Assembly (NCBI RefSeq): GCF_001026695.1
Contig: NZ_LDNB01000002.1
Coordinates: 538,741-602,740 of the forward strand
Source of the DNA: Neobacillus vireti
Lineage (GTDB): Bacteria > Bacillota > Bacilli > Bacillales > Cytobacillaceae
Direction: 5' to 3'
Length of the DNA stretch: 64,000 nucleotides
In this document: positions 16,688-25,887 of the stretch, piece after piece
How the letters are laid out: every line of letters begins with the position of its first letter
Position numbering within the stretch: position 1 is the stretch's first letter
Position numbers and translations under genes: made by a program
The notes under the pieces: model-generated
The model's input: the letters and a program-made list of their open reading frames with translations, nothing else
What the model was told of the DNA's origin: nothing
Database searches by the model: none

Positions 16688-17167
16688 ATGGATGATCGTC
16701 AATTTCGCACAGCGATGGGGAAATTTGCAACAGGTGTAACCGTTATTGTTACAGATGTGGAAGGTGATTTGCATGGAATGACAGCTAATGCCTTCATGTC
16801 TGTTTCACTTAGTCCAAAGCTAGTTGTCATTTCTATTGGTGAAAATGCTCGTATTCTTGAAAAAATTAAACAAAGTAACACATTTTCAGTAAATATACTT
16901 GCTTCAGATCAACAAGAACTATCGATGATTTTTGCGGGACAGATAAAAGAACCTCGTGAAGTGGCATTTGATCGTCTTGATGGAAAGCCAGTTTTGGCTG
17001 GTGCTGTCGCACAAATTGCCTGTGAGGTTTCAGCGGAACATGTAGAAGGCGACCATACACTTTTTATCGGCAAAGTTACCGATATTCACCTAGAAGATGC
17101 AGAACCACTGATTTTTTACAGTGGACGGTACCGAGCACTTGCGGAAGAAAAGGCAGTTACTATGTAA
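16688..17167 (+). CDS. Flavin reductase (HpaC/HsaB-like), copy 2
   Basis: A 159-aa flavin reductase that supplies reduced flavin to a monooxygenase. It begins MDDRQFRTAMGKF and shares the GMTANAFMSVSL, NILASDQQ and EGDHTLFIGKVTDI segments with copy 1 at 10336; the two are close paralogues. AAAGGGG lies 8 nt before ATG 16688. Directly behind the monooxygenase and dioxygenase genes, it is the most likely partner of the 14414 oxygenase. Confidence 0.9.
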   Translation: MDDRQFRTAMGKFATGVTVIVTDVEGDLHGMTANAFMSVSLSPKLVVISIGENARILEKIKQSNTFSVNILASDQQELSMIFAGQIKEPREVAFDRLDGKPVLAGAVAQIACEVSAEHVEGDHTLFIGKVTDIHLEDAEPLIFYSGRYRALAEEKAVTM

Positions 17168-17194
17168 GTAATATCATTTGTAACTTAATAATAG

Positions 17195-17230
17195 CTAAAG
17201 ACTCCTTTTCTTACGGTTAGGAGTCTTTAG
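17195..17230 (+). terminator. Stem-loop between flavin reductase and FAH gene
   Basis: A perfect 11-bp stem (CTAAAGACTCC with GGAGTCTTTAG, 14-nt loop). The tail is TGTAAAAAAA rather than a T-run, so it may act as an mRNA stability or processing element rather than a strong terminator. Confidence 0.5.
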
Positions 17231-17256
17231 TGTAAAAAAAATCTGGAGGTGCCAAA

Positions 17257-18246
17257 ATGGGAATCAAAGTTGTTAGATTTGAAAAAGAAAACCAAGAACA
17301 ATGGGGTGTTCTATCGGGAGAGGAATTACTTATTCTTGAAAATACATATGCGAGTTTAGCTGAATTTTTGGAAAAAGGAATAGATGAAGCAAAATCGATT
17401 CAAGCAAAGGTAAATGTTGAAACCATTCCGTTTAATGAAGTGACTATATTAAGTCCGGTAACAAAGCCGGCAAGAATTATTTGTCAGGGGGTTAACTATT
17501 CCACGCATCGGTCCGAGACAGGAATGGAAGCATCCAGACCTCCATATAACATGATATTTAGCAAAGCTGATAGTTCACTATCTGGGGCATACAGTGAAAT
17601 CAAGAGACCTCCCCATGTAAAATTACTGGATTATGAATTAGAACTCGGACTTGTGATTGGAGCAAATATTTCGGAAGCTGTAGAAGTATCTAATGAAAAT
17701 CTTCATCAATATATTGCCGGTTTAGTAATTGTGAATGATGTTTCTGCACGGGATGTTCAACTTCCTCAAGGTCAATGGTTAAAGGGAAAGAGCTACCGGA
17801 CTTTTTGTCCAACAGGTCCTTATCTTTACCTGCTCGATAAGGAAGAACTGCCATTCATACATGACCTAGAGCTTAATCTATGGGTGAATGATGAACTAAG
17901 GCAATCTGCCAACTCTAGCCAGCTGCTTTATAAACCAGCCGAGACGTTATCGGAGCTTTCAGAAGTGATGGATTTATCTCCTGGGGATTTGATTGTAACG
18001 GGAACTGGCGGCGGAGTGGCATTAAACCTTACTCGCGAAGTAAATGAGCTAATGGCAAACCTATCCATACCCTATCAACAGAAACTAGATCTACTGGTAG
18101 AGAATCAATTAAGAAGTGGAAAATATTTAAAGGATGGCGATACCATTCGCTGCGAAATTAAAAGTGCAGATGGTGTAATAGATTTGGGAGAACAAATGAA
18201 CAAAATAGTCATGAATAAAGAAAAAAGTCTGATTGATTCCAAATAG
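17257..18246 (+). CDS. Fumarylacetoacetate hydrolase (FAH) family protein
   Basis: A 329-aa member of the FAH superfamily, which includes fumarylacetoacetate hydrolases, acylpyruvases, and hydratases/decarboxylases of meta-cleavage pathways. The metal-binding core is visible: LDYELELGLVIG (Glu127, Glu129) and VNDVSARDVQ (Asp161), with the substrate-side CQGVNYSTHRSETG. In this cluster it may process the dienoate released by the C-C hydrolase, since no MhpD/E-type hydratase/aldolase pair is present. A stretch of about 40 residues after GTGGGVALN is longer than in compact members. Substrate unknown. Confidence 0.82.
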   Translation: MGIKVVRFEKENQEQWGVLSGEELLILENTYASLAEFLEKGIDEAKSIQAKVNVETIPFNEVTILSPVTKPARIICQGVNYSTHRSETGMEASRPPYNMIFSKADSSLSGAYSEIKRPPHVKLLDYELELGLVIGANISEAVEVSNENLHQYIAGLVIVNDVSARDVQLPQGQWLKGKSYRTFCPTGPYLYLLDKEELPFIHDLELNLWVNDELRQSANSSQLLYKPAETLSELSEVMDLSPGDLIVTGTGGGVALNLTREVNELMANLSIPYQQKLDLLVENQLRSGKYLKDGDTIRCEIKSADGVIDLGEQMNKIVMNKEKSLIDSK

Positions 18247-18287
18247 ACCCTATATTTACACTGGAAATTTAAGGAATGGGTGAGATT

Positions 18288-20144
18288 ATGAATAGTAATC
18301 TAGCAAATATATTGGAAACAGGCAGCCCAGATAATGGCAATAAAAAAATTCTAACGACTACTAGTGCTTTTGGAATTTTGCGAAAAGGAATCATCGAAAA
18401 TTTAGGAACAAAGCGAGCAAAAGGATTTCTCCTCCGCTACGGTTGGAGCTTAGGTGTTACTGATGCGGATGAAGCGATGAAAACTATTTCCTCTATAGAA
18501 GATCTCCTAAATCAGGCATCCATCCTTCATTTAAGGTCAGGTCAAATTAAAGACATAAAGTCCGAAAGAATTATTGAAATGAGTGATTCAGAAACGATTA
18601 AATCGATTCTTGGAAAAGGAAAGTGGATTGACTCATTTGAAGCAACTGAGCACCTTAAACATCATGGTACATCTGACATTCCGGTTTGCCATACGTTGAC
18701 AGGTTATGCAAGCGGTTATATGACAACAGTTTGCAAGAGGAGCGTCATTGTAAAGGAAATTAGCTGCATTGCTAAAGGGGACGCTGAATGTTGTTTCGAG
18801 GCAAGGCTTCAGGAGGATTGGGGAAGTTCAATTAACAGTGAGTTAGCATTTTATCAAGAAACCAACATCATTGAAGAATTAGAGTATACCTACGAGCAAA
18901 TATTAGAGCAGCGAAATTATATCGAAAAGGTTTCAAAATTTCATAAGAAATTAACGGAAAGTGTATCGAATGGGAGCAATTTGCAGGATATTGCTGATAC
19001 CACCTTTAAATTATTTAGAATTCCAATATCGATAGAGGACTTGAGTTTTCAAAAAATAGTTTTCTCAGGAATGGACGAAGAAGAGTATTTTCGGCTTAAT
19101 CATGAATTGAAACAGAGCCTAATTCGAAAAAACAGGAGAAATAACAACATCCTGCCACTATTTAATGAGACCACTAAATTGAGAACAGAAAATCAAGAAC
19201 GTCTTATTACACCAATCATTGTTCAAAGAAAGGTAATTGGCTATTGCACCTTCCTTTATAAAAAGAATACAGTGAAAAACATGGAGAATAATATTATGTT
19301 TATCGAGCGGTTTGCCAATGCCGCTTCCTTATACCTTTTGAATGAAAAAACCAGCTTTGAGGCATTAGAAAAAATGAAAGGGTATTTTTTAGAGCAAATT
19401 ATTAAAGGACAATATTCTTCTAAAGAGGAAATCATCAACCGCGGTCGGTATATGGGATTTGAACTGGAAAAACCATTTTATATTGCTGCAATTAACTTTC
19501 AAGAGAGAGGAAAGGTAGCCAAAAATCAGATTGATCACTATGATCAGGTACTAGAAACCATCGCAAAATATCTTGATATCCAAGGAGATAAAGTGTTAAT
19601 TGGCCTGTATGAGGGTCAAATTATTATGCTGATTCCTGAAATGAATAATCTCCTTCCGAAAATGGGAAAAATTTTAAAACATGTAGAAACTACTTATCCT
19701 TCCTACCGATATAAAATCGGCATCAGTGATAAATCGGAAGAAATTGAGTGTATAGTAGATTACCTAGAAGAATCTTTAATAGCATTGAGGATGGCGACTG
19801 AAAAGAAAATAATCAGTTTTAAGGATTTAGGAATTGTTGGGGTCCTAATTAATTCAAAAAATGTCAGCGGTATCAAAAAAATTGCCAAACAAGAATTAGG
19901 ACCGCTCTATCAGCAGAAAGACGCAAAACAAAAAGAGTTAATCAAAACACTATATGTTTTTTTGGCGAATGGTGGAAAACTCCAGCAAACCATGGATGAC
20001 CTTTCTTTGTCTATGAGTGGACTTATGTATCGGATTAATAAAATTGAAACGTTAATCAATAAAAATCTGCGGGATTCTTCACAAAGTTATCAGCTTTTAC
20101 TCATACTTGATTCATTGCTGGCTTTGGGAGAGCTGGTGATATAG
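18288..20144 (+). CDS. XylR_N-V4R sensor fused to PucR-type HTH regulator
   Basis: A 618-aa regulator. Residues about 10-110 resemble the XylR_N effector domain that binds aromatic compounds in XylR/DmpR. The next section (about 110-175) is a V4R domain with the Cys cluster HTLTGYASGY ... VCKRS ... ISC ... ECCFEA, likely a zinc site. A central GAF-like portion and a C-terminal PucR helix-turn-helix (LSMSGLMYRINKIETL) follow. Unlike XylR there is no AAA+ sigma-54 domain. It most likely activates the aromatic genes around it. The start at 18288 is preferred over ATG 18276 because GGGTGAG precedes it. A terminator follows. Confidence 0.78.
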   Translation: MNSNLANILETGSPDNGNKKILTTTSAFGILRKGIIENLGTKRAKGFLLRYGWSLGVTDADEAMKTISSIEDLLNQASILHLRSGQIKDIKSERIIEMSDSETIKSILGKGKWIDSFEATEHLKHHGTSDIPVCHTLTGYASGYMTTVCKRSVIVKEISCIAKGDAECCFEARLQEDWGSSINSELAFYQETNIIEELEYTYEQILEQRNYIEKVSKFHKKLTESVSNGSNLQDIADTTFKLFRIPISIEDLSFQKIVFSGMDEEEYFRLNHELKQSLIRKNRRNNNILPLFNETTKLRTENQERLITPIIVQRKVIGYCTFLYKKNTVKNMENNIMFIERFANAASLYLLNEKTSFEALEKMKGYFLEQIIKGQYSSKEEIINRGRYMGFELEKPFYIAAINFQERGKVAKNQIDHYDQVLETIAKYLDIQGDKVLIGLYEGQIIMLIPEMNNLLPKMGKILKHVETTYPSYRYKIGISDKSEEIECIVDYLEESLIALRMATEKKIISFKDLGIVGVLINSKNVSGIKKIAKQELGPLYQQKDAKQKELIKTLYVFLANGGKLQQTMDDLSLSMSGLMYRINKIETLINKNLRDSSQSYQLLLILDSLLALGELVI

Positions 20145-20152
20145 AAAAAAAG

Positions 20153-20178
20153 CAGTCCTAGCCTTAGGATTGTTTTTT
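20153..20178 (+). terminator. Terminator between the two halves of the island
   Basis: CAGTCCTA pairs with TTAGGATTG (one G-T pair), followed by TTTTTT. The remaining gap to 20350 is AT-rich, with only a weak promoter-like pair (TTGAAT at 20227, 17 nt, CAAAAT). Confidence 0.75.
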
Positions 20179-20350
20179 CTTTGTTCTGGGGCAAAACCAA
20201 TAAAAATTACCGAAAAAGTAGTGGGAATTGAATAGTTTTATCTCTAGAAACAAAATATTGAATTTTCTAAAATTAAAACAAGTTAAAGTTTTATTAGAAA
20301 GTAAATGGAATTGCTTTCGATTTTCGGGAATAAGGAGGAACAAATCTAGG

Positions 20351-21190
20351 ATGGCAAATATTACGCAAAAATTAATGAAAACGAATAACTTTGAAACGTA
20401 TTTAAATCGAACTGGTGAAGGAAATTCTGAAGTCATTTTATTTTTACATGGTTCTGGACCTGGTGTGTTCGCATGGGCCAATTGGCGTTATGCCTTGGCT
20501 GCCTGCAGTGAGGAATATGATTGTCTTGCACCTGATCTGCTCGGCTTTGGTAATAGCAGTCACCCTAATCCACTTCCAAAGAACAGACAGGGATGGATGG
20601 ATCATTGGGTCAATCAGTTGATTGAACTGCTTGATGAACTGGGGATTCAAAAAGCCCATGTTGTTGGAAATTCGTTAGGCTGTTCCGTTGCACTTGAACT
20701 GCTCCTGGAACATCCAGAACGCTTTGGGAAAGTGGTTCTAATGGGACCTGGGGGAACACCAAATACGAAACTTAGTACGGAGCTTGCTCGAGCCAAAGGA
20801 TTTTATGATAATCCATCCGAAAAGAAAATGCGTCAAATAATGAGCTGGTTTGTCTACGATGCCGAAAAGCTAGCGCCTGAAATAGACGCACTTGCAGAAA
20901 CTCGTTATGAGACAGCCATGCGTCCGGAAATCAATCTTTCCAATGAATCTATTTTTGCAACCACTCCTGTACCAGTACCTGTAACCGCCCTAAAGCGAAT
21001 CCAGCACCCAGTGTTACTCGTACATGGCCGTGATGATATGGTTTGCTCTGTTGAGTCCAGCTACTACCTCTTGTCCTACCTGCCAAATGTTCAGCTGCAT
21101 GTTTATGGACAAACCGGTCATTGGACGCAAATTGAGCAGCAGGAAAGCTTTAATCATTTAATTCAAAGTTATTTTTCAAGTAAACTCTAG
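20351..21190 (+). CDS. Alpha/beta hydrolase, meta-cleavage product hydrolase type, copy 2
   Basis: A 279-aa paralogue of the 12703 hydrolase. It keeps the HGSGPGV oxyanion motif, nucleophile Ser108 (GNSLGC), an Asp in HGRDDMV and the catalytic His257 (TGHWTQIEQ). The open frame extends to 20228; ATG 20351 is chosen because it aligns with the start of copy 1 and has AAGGAGG upstream. It begins a long co-directional run of genes reaching to 33.6 kb. Divergence between copies (lid region RQIMSWFVYD and on) suggests different substrates. Confidence 0.85.
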   Translation: MANITQKLMKTNNFETYLNRTGEGNSEVILFLHGSGPGVFAWANWRYALAACSEEYDCLAPDLLGFGNSSHPNPLPKNRQGWMDHWVNQLIELLDELGIQKAHVVGNSLGCSVALELLLEHPERFGKVVLMGPGGTPNTKLSTELARAKGFYDNPSEKKMRQIMSWFVYDAEKLAPEIDALAETRYETAMRPEINLSNESIFATTPVPVPVTALKRIQHPVLLVHGRDDMVCSVESSYYLLSYLPNVQLHVYGQTGHWTQIEQQESFNHLIQSYFSSKL

Positions 21191-21201
21191 GAGGTAAAAA
21201 A

Positions 21202-22155
21202 ATGTCGTTGCCAGAGATTGCAAAACTTGGACACGTAGCACTTGTCACACCAGATCTTGAAAAATCACTATGGTTCTTCAGGGATGTAATAGGATTGGAA
21301 GTAACAGAAGAAGTAAATGGAACCTATTATCTACGGGCATGGGGAGACTTTGAACATCACACCCTTTCGTTAACGGCAGGAGACCGCGGCTATGTTGATC
21401 ATATTGCATGGAGAACCAAGCGTCCTGAAGATGTCGAAGGTTTTGCTAAACTGCTCAAAAAAGCAGGGACAGAAGTCAAATGGATTGAAGCAGGTGAAGA
21501 AACAGGGCATGGAAGGGCGATCCGTTTTAAATTGCCAAGCCTGCATTCTTTTGAAATCTATTACGATGTGGAAAAACCGAAAGCAGATGAAAAAAGACGG
21601 TCGGTTTTGAAAAATCAAACCTACAAAGCATGGGCACGCGGCTGCTCCCCAAGGAGATTTGACCATGTAAATATTGCCACTTCTATGGATGTTGGGGAAA
21701 TACTTGATTACTTAGGAAAGCAATTAGGCTTTAAACTGCGTGAGTATGTGAAGTATCAAAATGAAAAAATTGTTGCCGGCTGGATGAGTGTGACTCCTCT
21801 AGTTCATGATATTGCAGTCATTACACGTCCACAGGCAAAAACACCAAACCAGCTCCACCATATTTCTTACTGGTTAGACAATGCTCAAGATATTCTAAGA
21901 GCTGCAGATATATTGAAAGAAAACGGAATCCATTTTATCGGACCGGGAAAGCATGGCGTTTCCCAAGCATTTTATCTTTATGTGATCGATCCGGGAAGCG
22001 GCTGCCGTGTTGAATTGTTCAGCGGATCCTACTTAATCTTAGAACCAGACTGGGAGCCTGTTGAATGGACCGAGGAAGATCACTCGATCGGCAACACCTA
22101 TTGGGGCGATTCTGTGATGGATAAGGAAATGAATAAACCAACCATTGAAGCTTAA
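21202..22155 (+). CDS. Extradiol ring-cleavage dioxygenase (catechol 2,3-dioxygenase type), copy 2
   Basis: A 317-aa paralogue of the 15675 dioxygenase with the same length. All three Fe(II) ligands are at the same positions (His155, His220, Glu271). It lies 11 nt after the hydrolase with AGGAGG upstream, so hydrolase and dioxygenase are co-translated from one mRNA. Differences cluster in the C-terminal module before the second His (VITRPQAKTPNQ), near the substrate pocket in related enzymes, so it may prefer another catechol. Confidence 0.88.
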   Translation: MSLPEIAKLGHVALVTPDLEKSLWFFRDVIGLEVTEEVNGTYYLRAWGDFEHHTLSLTAGDRGYVDHIAWRTKRPEDVEGFAKLLKKAGTEVKWIEAGEETGHGRAIRFKLPSLHSFEIYYDVEKPKADEKRRSVLKNQTYKAWARGCSPRRFDHVNIATSMDVGEILDYLGKQLGFKLREYVKYQNEKIVAGWMSVTPLVHDIAVITRPQAKTPNQLHHISYWLDNAQDILRAADILKENGIHFIGPGKHGVSQAFYLYVIDPGSGCRVELFSGSYLILEPDWEPVEWTEEDHSIGNTYWGDSVMDKEMNKPTIEA

Positions 22156-22163
22156 AATAATGT

Positions 22164-22193
22164 GCTGACTCAACACCACCAAATTGAGTCAGC
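22164..22193 (+). terminator. Intra-operon stem-loop after dioxygenase copy 2
   Basis: GCTGACTCAA pairs perfectly with TTGAGTCAGC across a 10-nt loop, followed by TTATTTAAAA. It may be a partial terminator that lowers expression of the downstream flavoprotein genes. Confidence 0.65.
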
Positions 22194-22219
22194 TTATTTA
22201 AAAAGAAAGGAAGAGGTCT

Positions 22220-23725
22220 GTGACTGACATTAGAAAGTATGAAACAGACATTGTGGTCGTTGGAGCAGGAAATGCTGCGATGTGTGCTGCTATTTCCGCA
22301 CGTGAAAATGGCGCATCAGTCATGGTATTAGAAAAGGCACCAGAAGCAGAAAAAGGTGGAAACAGCACTTACACACATGGTTCAATCCGGTTTGCCTATG
22401 ACGGCAATAATGATTTAAAACAAATCATGCCTGACCTAACAGCGGAAGATTTTGCAATCACAGACTTCGGATCCTACACGGAAGAGGAATTCTTTCATGA
22501 TATGTGCCGTATGACAGAATACCGTACCGATCCAGAGCTCGCGTCACTCCTAACCGGTAATAGTTTTGAAACGATGAAATGGCTTGTGTCCCATAAGGTG
22601 AGATTTGTGCCTATTTATGGGCGCCAAGCCTTTAAAGTGGATGGTAAATTCAAATTTTGGGGCGGAATGATTGCCGAATCGGTCGGTGGCGGTCCAGGTT
22701 TAGTCGACTCACTGCATGAGGAAGCAGCAAGACTAGGTGTGCACGTATTATTCGATGCCATGGCAACCGAACTGATTCATGATGACGATGGGGTTCATGG
22801 AGTTATTTTTAAACATAATAGAAAGACGACAGAAGTCCGTGCCAAAGCAGTGATCTTAGCTTCTGGGGGCTTTCATGCCAATCCAGAAATGCGGACCCGT
22901 TATTTAGGTCCGAAATGGGATTTAGCTCATGCTAGAGGCAGCCGTTATAACACGGGTGAGGGGATTCAAATGGCATTAAATATTGGTGCGATTGCCTGTG
23001 GAAACTGGTCAGGATGCCACTCGGTAGGCGGAGACCGTTACCTGCCGGAATTCACAGAAGGCTTTCAAAGGCTAAGCTATCCATTTGGCATTATCGTAAA
23101 CTCAGAGGGCAAACGGTTTGTTGATGAAGGAGCAGACTTTCGAAACTATACGTATGCAAAATACGGCAAGCTGATTCTTGAACAGCCTGGCCAATTTGCC
23201 TGGCAGATATTCGATCAAAAGGTGTCCGGTCTATTACGGGAAGAATATCGAGGCAAACAGGTAACTAAAGTGAAGGCAAAAACATTGAAAGAATTGGCAG
23301 AGAAACTTGAAGGTGTTGATAATGAAGAATTTTTACGGACGGTAAAGGAATACAATGAGGCTGTCACTAAAAATATCCCCTTCAACCCGAATGAAAAAGA
23401 TGGACGGTGTACAGAAGGATTAGCGGTCAAGAAATCTAACTGGGCCAATACCTTGGATGAAGGCCCATTCGAAGCATATGCCGTTACATGTGGGATTACT
23501 TTTACCTTTGGAGGCTTAAAAACGAATACAAAGGCTGAAGTACAAGACGTGCTGTATCAGCCCATTCCAGGATTGTACGCTGCAGGAGAACTCGTTGGCG
23601 GATTATTCTATTTTAACTATCCTGGAGGTGCCGGCTTAATGGCAGGCTCTGTTTTTGGAAAAATTGCTGGTGAAAATGCTTCACGATATAGCCATCAAGT
23701 AAAAGAAAAAAAGGAGATTCTATAA
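22220..23725 (+). CDS. FAD-binding fumarate reductase/succinate dehydrogenase-family flavoprotein (TcuA-like), first of three
   Basis: A 501-aa FAD-dependent oxidoreductase. N-terminal dinucleotide-binding motif VVVGAGNAAMCAA, then EKAPEAEKGGNSTYTHG (contact with FAD), and a C-terminal ITFTFGGLKTNTKAEV segment and GLYAAGELVGG typical of the family. Members such as tricarballylate dehydrogenase and 3-ketosteroid dehydrogenase insert or remove C=C bonds next to carbonyl groups. The start is GTG 22220 after GGAAGAGG. With the two paralogues at 26803 and 29466 and an ETF pair in the same run, it probably acts as a desaturase with ETF as acceptor (inference). Confidence 0.82.
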   Translation: MTDIRKYETDIVVVGAGNAAMCAAISARENGASVMVLEKAPEAEKGGNSTYTHGSIRFAYDGNNDLKQIMPDLTAEDFAITDFGSYTEEEFFHDMCRMTEYRTDPELASLLTGNSFETMKWLVSHKVRFVPIYGRQAFKVDGKFKFWGGMIAESVGGGPGLVDSLHEEAARLGVHVLFDAMATELIHDDDGVHGVIFKHNRKTTEVRAKAVILASGGFHANPEMRTRYLGPKWDLAHARGSRYNTGEGIQMALNIGAIACGNWSGCHSVGGDRYLPEFTEGFQRLSYPFGIIVNSEGKRFVDEGADFRNYTYAKYGKLILEQPGQFAWQIFDQKVSGLLREEYRGKQVTKVKAKTLKELAEKLEGVDNEEFLRTVKEYNEAVTKNIPFNPNEKDGRCTEGLAVKKSNWANTLDEGPFEAYAVTCGITFTFGGLKTNTKAEVQDVLYQPIPGLYAAGELVGGLFYFNYPGGAGLMAGSVFGKIAGENASRYSHQVKEKKEIL

Positions 23726-23739
23726 AAGGGGTGCTAAAA

Positions 23740-24909
23740 ATGGTAAGCAATATATTGGATGAAAACAAAGCCGAGTTGAGCTTGTTATTAAAAGGGGCCG
23801 AAAAGGTTGGGAAAATTGCAGAATCGGAAGCGCTAGAAGCAGATCAAAACAAAACAGTTTCAAAAAATGTCATTGATGCGATGAAAGAGGCTCGATTATC
23901 CAAGTTGTTACTGCCGAAAAAATACGGAGAGCCTCAAGTAAATTTAAGAGAGTATTCCCAGATTATCCGCACCGTTGGAAAATATAATACCTCTGCTGCT
24001 TGGTTAACCTTTCTTTATTCCATTCATAATAGTTTGGTAGCTTTTATGACGAAAGAGGGAGCAGAAGAAGTGATGAATCAGGGCGGATTAATCGCAGATA
24101 TTTTTGCTCCAATCGGAAAAGTAGAAAAAGATGGTGATGGTTTTCGAATCACTGGTAAGTATAGTTTTGTAAGCGGTATTTTATATAGTGACTGGGTGTC
24201 CCTTGCAGTGAAATTGAAGTTGGATAGTGAGGAGCCTGAACTATGCATGCTGACATTACCAATATCAGTTGTACAAATAGTCGAGAATTGGGATACCTTA
24301 GGACTTAGAGGTACGGGAAGCAATCAGGTAATTGTTGATAATGTTTATGTGCCCAAACATCACCTCATACGGCTTACGCATGCGGATCGTACTGGCAGAC
24401 CACCACAGGGTTATGATAAAGACTATCCACTATATGATGTTCCATTTTTCTCTTCCTTTTGTGTTGGTTTCCCAATGGTAGCGCTGGGTGGTGCGGAGCG
24501 TTTACTTCAGGAATTTAAGAACCGAACAGAAAATCGGGTACGTATGGGAGGGAATTCCGCGAAAGATTCCCGGCATCAAGGCGTATTGGCTGAATTAACG
24601 ATTAAATATTACGAATCAGAAGGTCTTTTAGATAAATATATTACTTTATTGGAAAACTATGAAATGGGAAAAGAAGATAAACGTGGTGAATTCGCTGCGA
24701 TAAGATCAAAAATTACGAAGAACGTAACTGACATTGCTGTGAAAGTGTTATTGACACTTGGCGGATTCTCAATGTTTAAAGGAGATCCGATTGAAATGTT
24801 CGTACGCGATCTTTTAGCAGTGTGTACACATCGATCCAATCTTTACGAAGACTCGGTTGAAGCATTTGGAAAAACACAATTTGGCTTTGATGTATCGATT
24901 AATGGGTAA
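23740..24909 (+). CDS. Acyl-CoA-dehydrogenase-fold flavin monooxygenase/dehydrogenase, second type
   Basis: A 389-aa protein with the acyl-CoA dehydrogenase fold, related to the 14414 monooxygenase: a middle strand GKYSFVSGILYSDWVSLA, LRGTGSNQVIVDNVYVP, and a C-terminal FVRDLLAVCTH. The first section YNTSAAWLTFLYSIH corresponds to the HsaA-like WF/H region, so a flavin-dependent hydroxylase is more likely than a CoA-ester dehydrogenase. ATG 23740 follows AAAAGGGGTG; GTG 23731 is an alternative. It lies 14 nt after the flavoprotein gene in the same operon. Confidence 0.75.
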   Translation: MVSNILDENKAELSLLLKGAEKVGKIAESEALEADQNKTVSKNVIDAMKEARLSKLLLPKKYGEPQVNLREYSQIIRTVGKYNTSAAWLTFLYSIHNSLVAFMTKEGAEEVMNQGGLIADIFAPIGKVEKDGDGFRITGKYSFVSGILYSDWVSLAVKLKLDSEEPELCMLTLPISVVQIVENWDTLGLRGTGSNQVIVDNVYVPKHHLIRLTHADRTGRPPQGYDKDYPLYDVPFFSSFCVGFPMVALGGAERLLQEFKNRTENRVRMGGNSAKDSRHQGVLAELTIKYYESEGLLDKYITLLENYEMGKEDKRGEFAAIRSKITKNVTDIAVKVLLTLGGFSMFKGDPIEMFVRDLLAVCTHRSNLYEDSVEAFGKTQFGFDVSING

Positions 24910-24971
24910 TAGAATCCGGCAGGAAAATAATATTACGATTGAAGCATAAATGGATTAAAGGAGGCAGCTGT

Positions 24972-25832
24972 ATGGAAACGATTTATTTGAATCCCGGAAA
25001 TCTGCCATACTGGCAGCACAAGGCAAAACAGAGTGTCATGGCGCTTGGATTTTTCGATGGCATTCATAAAGGACACATTGAAGTAATTCAGACAGCTCTT
25101 CAGATAGCCAAAGAAAAAAATTTACCCTTAACTGTTATGAGTTTCTTTCCACATCCAAAAACAGTGTTATCGAATGGAAAAACAAAGGTAGATTATTTGA
25201 TGCCGCTTTCAGATAAAGAGAAACTTTTTTGCGAATTTGGTGTCGATACCTTTTATATAGTTGAATTCGATCGGAAATTCTCGTCGTTGTCACCAGAAAT
25301 GTTTGCCGCTAAATACCTAATCAATTTCGGTGTAGTCCATGCAGTTGCAGGTTTTGATTATACTTATGGCTTTCGCGGCGCGGGGAATATGGAAAGATTG
25401 AAAAGTGATTCAGGAGGAATCCTCGAAGTAACGAAAGTTAATAAAGTTGAATGCTGCGGGGAGAAAATTAGTTCAACCTGCATCCGTGAAAAATTGTCAA
25501 ATGGGCATGTTGAAGATTTACCTGCCTTTTTAGGCCGACCCTATAGGATTAGCTGCACATGGGATGGCGGCGCTTTAAAGGTTAAGCCTTACAATACATT
25601 ACCTGCTCCCGGGAGATATGCTGTTACGTTAGATGAAGGATATCAATCACAGGAAATGGAAGTGATTGTTACGGGAGAAAAAGAACTGATTCCGCTTCCA
25701 ATTATTTCGGATAAAGTCACAAAAAGTGATGCAGATGTGTTTATTACTTGGAACCAACGGATCTTAGAAGATGTGAAAGATTCAATCAATGAAAATAAGT
25801 GGATCCACTCTTCAAAATTCAGTTTCGTTTAG
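24972..25832 (+). CDS. FAD synthetase-like protein lacking the riboflavin kinase motif
   Basis: A 286-aa relative of bifunctional RibF. The N-terminal FMN adenylyltransferase domain is intact: LGFFDGIHKGH (residues 25-35), SFFPHPK, FDYTYGFRGAG and SSTCIRE. The following riboflavin kinase domain is not: after LGRPYRI the usual G-V-x-H-G and GFPTAN motifs are missing and the rest is short and unlike a kinase. It would therefore make FAD from FMN only. A dedicated FAD supply fits a locus with three FAD flavoproteins, two monooxygenases and an ETF. ATG 24972 follows AAAGGAGG; ATG 24939 would add 11 residues. Confidence 0.75.
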   Translation: METIYLNPGNLPYWQHKAKQSVMALGFFDGIHKGHIEVIQTALQIAKEKNLPLTVMSFFPHPKTVLSNGKTKVDYLMPLSDKEKLFCEFGVDTFYIVEFDRKFSSLSPEMFAAKYLINFGVVHAVAGFDYTYGFRGAGNMERLKSDSGGILEVTKVNKVECCGEKISSTCIREKLSNGHVEDLPAFLGRPYRISCTWDGGALKVKPYNTLPAPGRYAVTLDEGYQSQEMEVIVTGEKELIPLPIISDKVTKSDADVFITWNQRILEDVKDSINENKWIHSSKFSFV

Positions 25833-25887
25833 AGCGGTTGAAAATAATAGAATGACAAATCAATTTTTTTATAAAAGGGGACTGTAA

